A DNA stretch of 33,944 nt, taken from NCBI GenBank assembly GCA_027600665.1, contig JADGJL010000189.1:1-33944 (forward strand), given 5' to 3'. Position numbers and translations under genes: made by a program. The stretch is from Irineochytrium annulatum (taxonomy: Eukaryota > Chytridiomycota > Chytridiomycetes > Chytridiales > Chytridiaceae). Positions 29,446-33,944 of this stretch are shown piece by piece. Under the pieces are notes generated by a model. The model saw only the letters and a list, made by a program, of their open reading frames with translations. It made no database searches and was not told where the DNA came from. Each line of letters starts with the position of its first letter. The stretch's first letter is position 1.

Positions 29446-31325
29446 ATGTTTGCCCTGGCCCCGGATCAGACGACCACCCTCGGGAAGGAGTTTCAGGTAT
29501 TACGTCCTTATGATCAGGCTGCTGGCTGCCAAGCTTTTTTGAGCCGTGTCGATAGGGTGCTAAATTGTCGTTTTATTGGACGTTTAGGCGGTAATTCTTG
29601 CTGGACGAGGGCATATGTATGTCATATGTCTGCATTACACTTTGCGCTTGTATCCCTTGCGCCTTTTTCACCACATGTCACAAGGATGCATCCCTTGACC
29701 GAAGACAAGAGCCAGCCGAAAGCACTCCTACCTATTGCGAATAAGCCTATGGTCTCTTATCAACTCGAATGGCTTGAAACTGCCTTAATAGGAGGTGGGA
29801 AACACTTTCACAGAGGACACGGTGCTGAGACTATTTCTGCACTTTCAGAAATCACCATCGTTTGCTTTCCGGAGTCATACCCGAGCATAAGGGACTATGT
29901 CGAAAAAGTTTACGAGAAATCCAACGATTTTACCAAGATCGACGTATTCAAGTTTAAACCGCCGGAGATTACTGAAAAGGACAGACCGTGGACAGGTGAC
30001 GCACTACGACAGCTTACCATGGCAAATCGGATAAAGGTCTCTCTCTCTAGTCGCCGCGTCTCAGTCGCTCTAATTGCTTTCGATCCACAGATGGATTTCG
30101 TCTGCCTCTCCTGCGACACGATTACCAATTACCCTCCTCACCGCTTCCTCGACATCTTCCGCCTCCAATCTCCGACCTTCGCTTGCATCGTCGCGCCCGC
30201 CCTCGAGGTCGGGCTCGAGACTTCCAACACAAAAAAGGACGAGGAGTTCGACACGCTCGAGTACACCGCTATCGACCCGACAAAGTCCCGGCTCCTCATG
30301 AGCCTCCCGCGAATAGAAATGGACGACGATGATGACGAGGACGAGGATGACAGGGTCGTAAAATTGCGGATGACGATGCTTGAGACCTTTGGGGTGGTGA
30401 GCATGTCAGCAAAGTTGAGGGACGCGCACGCCTATGTGTTTAAGAAGTGGGTGGCGGAATTTGTTAAGGAGGAGTTCGCGGTTAAGAACGTGACGTACGG
30501 GATCAAGGAGGACCTGATTCCACTGCTGGTTAAGGCGCAATACTCGCAGCGAGTGTTCGATGAGTGGAGGCTGGGTCATTGTATGTATTAATTCTGCCTT
30601 TGCTTTCGCAAACCACGTTTAATTCGGCCATATATCCGCGTAGACCTCTCTCTGCCGGCCGACCTATCCGACGAGGCTCGCGCGCGGTCGTCGACGGGTG
30701 GCGGGTTTGTCGGCACGAAGGAGAACGAACTGCTTTGCACCGCGGTAGTGGTGCGAGATGGCCATGCCTTTCGGGCAAAAACATCGTGGACGTACTTAGA
30801 AGGTAACAGACTGGTCGCGAAGAGCATCACCGAAGCTGCAGCGTCCGCAACGATTGCGAAGGGTGCCCAGGTACAGTACCTGAACCTTGCTTATTATCAC
30901 GCACTTAAACTATACGCTGAAACAAGGTTGGGCCGGATTCGTTAGTGGGCCACAGTACCACGATCGGGGAGAAAACGAGCGTTAAGAAGTCCGTCATAGG
31001 CAACCATTGTGTTATCGGAAAGAACGTCAAACTGGCGGGGACGGTGATCATGGACCACGGCGTCATCGAGGACAAGTATGCACTTTAGTGATCGTGCCAC
31101 GGAACCTACAACTAAAATTTACGTAGTGCCTCTCTAACCAACTGCATTATCTGTACTCGGGCGAAGGTTGAGGAATCGGCTGTTCTTAAAGAGTGCCAGG
31201 TTGCGCCTGGGGTCATTGTGGAGAAGGAAGGTGGGTCGCAAGCTTAGTGTAGCTGACGACCAACTTACATGCTTCTAGCGAGGCCGAAGGGTGGGGAGAT
31301 ATTCGAGCAGGAAATCTTGGAATAG
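29446..31325 (+). CDS. EIF2B3: Translation initiation factor eIF2B subunit gamma
   Basis: Part of the heterodecameric exchange factor that recharges eIF2 with GTP and is the target of the integrated stress response. Nine exons (29446-29496, 29588-29616, 29685-29794, 29849-30036, 30091-30580, 30644-30870, 30927-31075, 31127-31230, 31279-31325) give 464 residues; human has 452. The N-terminal pyrophosphorylase-like domain reads AVILAGRGHMMHPLTEDK, then PKALLPIANKPMVSYQLEWL, and DFVCLSCDTIT with HRFLDIFR. A left-handed beta-helix of hexapeptide repeats follows from about residue 375: VGPDSLVGHSTTIGEKTSVK, KSVIGNHCVIGKNVKLAGTV. The gamma-like ending is GGEIFEQEILE. An acidic run (DDDDDEDEDD) is inserted near residue 240. 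A 29-nt exon carries the glycine-rich loop; its split fits GRG..M.PLT exactly. Confidence 0.93.
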
Positions 31326-31655
31326 AGACTTTTGCCACGCTGATATCATTGTGAACTGTATTTAATGGCATAGTTGGCAGCAAGTAAATCAAATAATGGC
31401 GTCCACGATCGCCAATGTACAATCGATACTTGACAGCTTCTCAGATCACATCCACAAAGCAAATGACAAGAACCCATTCAATTAACCCCAGTCCTTTGCC
31501 TCCCATCGACAATATCAGCCGTGTCGCCGCCTCATTCAACGAAATAGACACAGAAACAAAAGTCCATAGATGGTGCACAAGTTACCAACACCCCGGATCG
31601 TTCCGCAGCCCTCCGAAAAAATTGCGTTGTGTAATAGCGAGCGTATGACCGAGCA
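31326..31655. other. Convergent spacer between EIF2B3 and the Scm3-like gene
   Basis: 330 bp between two stop codons. On the minus strand a frame continues towards 31580 that would encode about 43 more residues for the Scm3-like gene if a 32-nt intron near 31726-31757 were real. Otherwise this is 3' UTR sequence. I see no other gene or repeat. Confidence 0.4.
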
Positions 31656-32456
31656 TCAGCTCCTGATACGTGACGGTGACGGGTCTGGATAGAACTCGAA
31701 CTGAACCGGAAGTTGTAAGGAAACCCTGCAGACCGACAAAGTAACAGCTTGCAGTACCTGGAACTGATTTCTGCCGGTTGTGATCGTACTATCCAGTGGC
31801 AACCTCGCCTCTAATGACATGATGGATAGCGAAGGTGGTATCGGATTGATGGCGGTCAGCGGTGATCGTGCAGAGCCGATTCTTCGCGCTTTCTTCCGAC
31901 AAGATCCCCCTGACGGCGGCGTCGACGCCATTGCGAGGAGGCTTCGGCTTGTCGGCGAGTAGAAATTGAAGGCGTCGTCCTCCGTGTCCCTCGCTTGCTC
32001 GACCGATATAGCCTTCGTCGGCGTCCAAAGCATCAGCAGAGACGCGCCTTCCTCCAGCCTCTCGATCACGACAGTCCGCCCGACGCTCCTCAAGTCCCGC
32101 CCTAGTCCCACCGTCGTGTCCATACTACGTACCAAATTCTCGCCCAGCTTCCCAACGGCCATCAAGCCGCTGTTCGATCCTGAATCCAACGATGCATCAT
32201 CATCCCCATCCACGCCACCAAAGGGCTTTGTCGGCGTGCCCCTGACAAAGCCCCGATCGACAACCAGCCTGCCCGTCCGGATGTCGATCTCATCGGCCTC
32301 ATCCTCAAAGTCCTTGCCGTACCGTTCGAAGATGGACTCCCAGCTCCGCTTTAGGCGCTCGCGGGACTGTACACGGAGGGTCTCGACGTCCTTCACGCAG
32401 GCGATGATTGGGGACGTCGATGGCTGGATTGGGATGCTACGCCTTGCGGACATCAC
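31656..32456 (-). CDS. SCM3: Scm3/HJURP-like centromeric histone chaperone (probable)
   Basis: A single open frame of 266 residues. The only conserved part I recognise is near the N-terminus: SRERLKRSWESIFERYG at about residues 31-47, then FEDEADEIDIRTGRLVVDRG. This matches the Scm3 pattern (R-L-K...F-E-x-I-F-x-K-Y..D-F..x-x-D-E-I-D-L-x-T-G-E-I-V-V-D-x-G-H). Scm3/HJURP binds the CENP-A:H4 dimer and deposits it at centromeres. The rest has low complexity, with a short acidic loop (DGDDDAS) and no clear fold. The usual DNA- or Mis18-binding regions are not recognisable. The ATG at 32456 or the adjacent Met is the start. The 3' end may be spliced instead (GTACTG...CTGCAG, 32 nt), giving a different C-terminus. 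The call rests on about 40 residues. Confidence 0.6.
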   Translation of the reverse strand: MMSARRSIPIQPSTSPIIACVKDVETLRVQSRERLKRSWESIFERYGKDFEDEADEIDIRTGRLVVDRGFVRGTPTKPFGGVDGDDDASLDSGSNSGLMAVGKLGENLVRSMDTTVGLGRDLRSVGRTVVIERLEEGASLLMLWTPTKAISVEQARDTEDDAFNFYSPTSRSLLAMASTPPSGGSCRKKARRIGSARSPLTAINPIPPSLSIMSLEARLPLDSTITTGRNQFQVLQAVTLSVCRVSLQLPVQFEFYPDPSPSRIRS

Positions 32457-32890
32457 TCAGTCAAAGTTGTCCGCCCGATCAACAGTTCGGACAACCATAT
32501 ACATTTATCCTTTTAAGAAACAAAGAGAGAGCAAAGATACGCTCGCTTCCAGGTAATTTTACACTCCTTTTTTTAATGGCGTCGTCGTGTACGTAATTAC
32601 CTTCTTGTCACGTACTCCCAAGCCGCGTGCGGCCCCCGCAAAAGTAATAAAGGGCGGAAGGAACCCAAAAGGAAATGAAGGAAAAATCATCTGCTTGCTT
32701 TCGAAGTCGAACCTATTTCTTTCTCGTCCAAAAGTTAGCCAGGAGGGCGGTAGGCGAGTTGGTTACTGGCCAATAATCTTTACTGGCAATAATCTTACGC
32801 CTGTCCCAACATGTCTATGGTTTCCAAGCGGAGGTCGGTGTGAAGCTCAGCCTTTCCCCGTCAAACTTTGTCCAAATCACTCAAATCATT
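32457..32890. other. Divergent intergenic region upstream of VPS2 and the Scm3-like gene
   Basis: 434 bp between two divergent starts. It has purine-rich stretches (AAGAAACAAAGAGAGAGCAAAG, about 32515-32536), a T7 run near 32567-32573 and a TGGCAATAATC/TGGCCAATAATC pair around 32767-32795. No supportable exon or RNA. It should contain both promoters. Confidence 0.5.
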
Positions 32891-33848
32891 ATGTCGAACT
32901 CCCTCGTGTCGATGCTCATCGGCAAGCGGCTCTCGCCGGAGGAGCAGGTCAAGAAGTGGCGCCAGACCATCCGCGGGCAGGAGCGCGAGCTCGACAAGCA
33001 GCTGAGGAACATAGAGATGGAGGAAGTCAAGGCGAAGCGGACCATTAAGGCCGCCGCGAAGCGGAAGGACGTCTCATCTTGCAAGGTATTTTGGAGAGTG
33101 TGTGCTTTTTATTCGGGGCGGCATGTGTTTAATTGACATAAAAAAGATCTTGGCGAAAGAACTCGTGAGGAGCCGGAAACAGAAGGACCGGATCCACACG
33201 TCAAAGGCCCAGCTGAACTCGCTCGTCATGCAGCTTCAACAGCAGCTTGGTGCGTTCGTTCCGTAACTTAAGGAGGCGGATGGCCGTTGATGCTTGATTT
33301 CAACAGCAACCGCAAAGATGACGGGCTCGCTTAAAAGCAGCACGGAGGTGATGAAGCTCGTCAACGGCCTGGTGAAGCTGCCGCAGATTCACCAGGTCAT
33401 GCAGGAGTTATCCCAGGAGATGATGAAGGTGGGATTTTTTTCACAGCGTTTCCGCGCTCGCGAGCATAGGGTTGCTAATGCAACTACCCGATTCGGTTGT
33501 GGTGACGTTTTAATGCGCTTTTATAAAACTAGTCGGGTATCATGGGGGAGATGATGGACGATGCGATCGACGCGCTAGACGAGGACGGCATCGAGGAGGA
33601 GGCGCAGGAGGAGGTCGACAAGGTATTGTTCGAGATCACAGACGGCATGCTCGGCAACGCGGGGGAGGTGGGCGCGCCATTGGAGGTGAGAATTTCGGAA
33701 TCTGTCTGTTTGTTTGTTCGGTTTGTCTGCCGTGACTCGTTCTGACGCTACTTGGTCGCTAACAACGCAATAGGTGGAAAGGGAGGAGGTGGCGGAAGAG
33801 CCACAGCTAGACGCGATGCAGGCGCGGTTGAGCGCGCTTCGGAGTTGA
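32891..33848 (+). CDS. VPS2: ESCRT-III subunit Vps2/CHMP2A
   Basis: Five exons (32891-33085, 33147-33249, 33307-33428, 33533-33685, 33774-33848) give 215 residues; human CHMP2A has 222. Vps2 polymerises with Vps24 and Snf7 on membranes and is recycled by Vps4 in multivesicular body formation and cytokinesis. The protein is a charged helical bundle: SPEEQVKKWRQTIRGQEREL, then LDKQLRNIEMEEVKAKR, TAKMTGSLKSSTEVMKLVNG, LVKLPQIHQVMQELSQEM and GIMGEMMDDAIDAL. The basic N-terminal half and acidic C-terminal half are typical of ESCRT-III. The last exon ends LDAMQARLSALRS, an MIM1 motif for the Vps4 MIT domain. The ATG at 32891 gives MSNSLVSMLIGKR. All joins preserve frame. Confidence 0.95.
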
Positions 33849-33944
33849 TCCTTTCGCTATTTCACATCTTCAGCTGGTCAGCCGCTATGGCTCTTAGGTA
33901 GTAATCTTTTTCACGTCTTTTTGCGTAATGTATTTTTTTTTTTT
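33849..33944. other. VPS2 3' flank with terminal poly-T run
   Basis: The last 96 bp follow the VPS2 stop. The window ends in a T12 run (33933-33944). No canonical AATAAA is visible; GTAATGTATTTT precedes the run. This may be 3' UTR or intergenic. Confidence 0.5.

Noticed and set aside
1..33944. CRISPR arrays, insertion sequences, operons, riboswitches, tRNA or rRNA genes, biosynthetic cluster
   Set aside because: I looked on both strands and saw no repeat-spacer pattern, terminal inverted repeats, transposase or reverse transcriptase motifs, or cloverleaf. Genes are spliced, individually promoted and functionally unrelated.

Overview
The window is a gene-dense, intron-rich eukaryotic nuclear segment with no bacterial-type features. 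Most introns I could place are about 40-110 nt, with GT-AG ends and often a CTAAC/TTAAC-like branch site close to the acceptor. Two genes encode flagellar axoneme proteins: a CCDC96/CFAP184 coiled-coil protein and a small PIERCE-type microtubule inner protein. Nicastrin, DCAF12 and DTWD1 are present, and Scm3, OMA1, Acn9 and an alpha-arrestin read like fungal versions. Together these suggest a flagellated (zoosporic) fungus, chytrid-like, or a close relative. This is inferred from gene content, not from a search.

Layout, left to right. 1-462 (+) is the C-terminal VCA part of a WASP/Las17 actin-nucleation promoter. 680-2988 (+) is CFAP184/CCDC96. 3083-5281 (-) is chaperonin subunit CCT2, divergent from eIF3m at 5422-6911 (+). 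7228-8381 (+) is GOLPH3/Vps74. 8591-9691 (-) is aspartate-semialdehyde dehydrogenase. 9692-10828 is an unresolved 1.1-kb gap. 10829-13315 (-) is DCAF12 with a very long N-terminus. 13323-15109 (-) is PIG-X/Pbn1, divergent from POLD2 at 15248-17005 (+). A 13-nt tandem repeat runs into the POLD2 start codon.

17254-17799 (+) is SDHAF3/Acn9 and 18020-19750 (+) is the mitochondrial protease OMA1. 19874-21920 (-) is a shortened AFG2/SPATA5-like AAA+ ATPase with altered catalytic residues. 22256-24633 (-) is an alpha-arrestin and 24955-25929 (-) is DTWD1. 26130-26480 (+) is the PIERCE-like protein. 26703-29396 (-) is nicastrin, whose start codon lies only 49 bp from that of eIF2B-gamma at 29446-31325 (+). 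31656-32456 (-) is an Scm3/HJURP-like CENP-A chaperone, and 32891-33848 (+) is the ESCRT-III subunit Vps2/CHMP2.

The genes are mostly unrelated housekeeping functions: translation initiation, protein folding, replication, GPI anchoring, mitochondrial quality control, membrane traffic and centromeres. They do not form a pathway cluster, and I found no mobile element, RNA gene or multi-gene novel system. The most unusual points are the AAA+ protein with a truncated first domain and a natural Walker B Glu-to-Gln change, nicastrin with an altered DYIGS motif, the repeat at the POLD2 start, stop-free introns of length 3n in DTWD1, and a possible ATG-only first exon in CCT2. Exon joins were made by hand from reading frame, splice signals and remembered family sequences; start codons are the weakest part.
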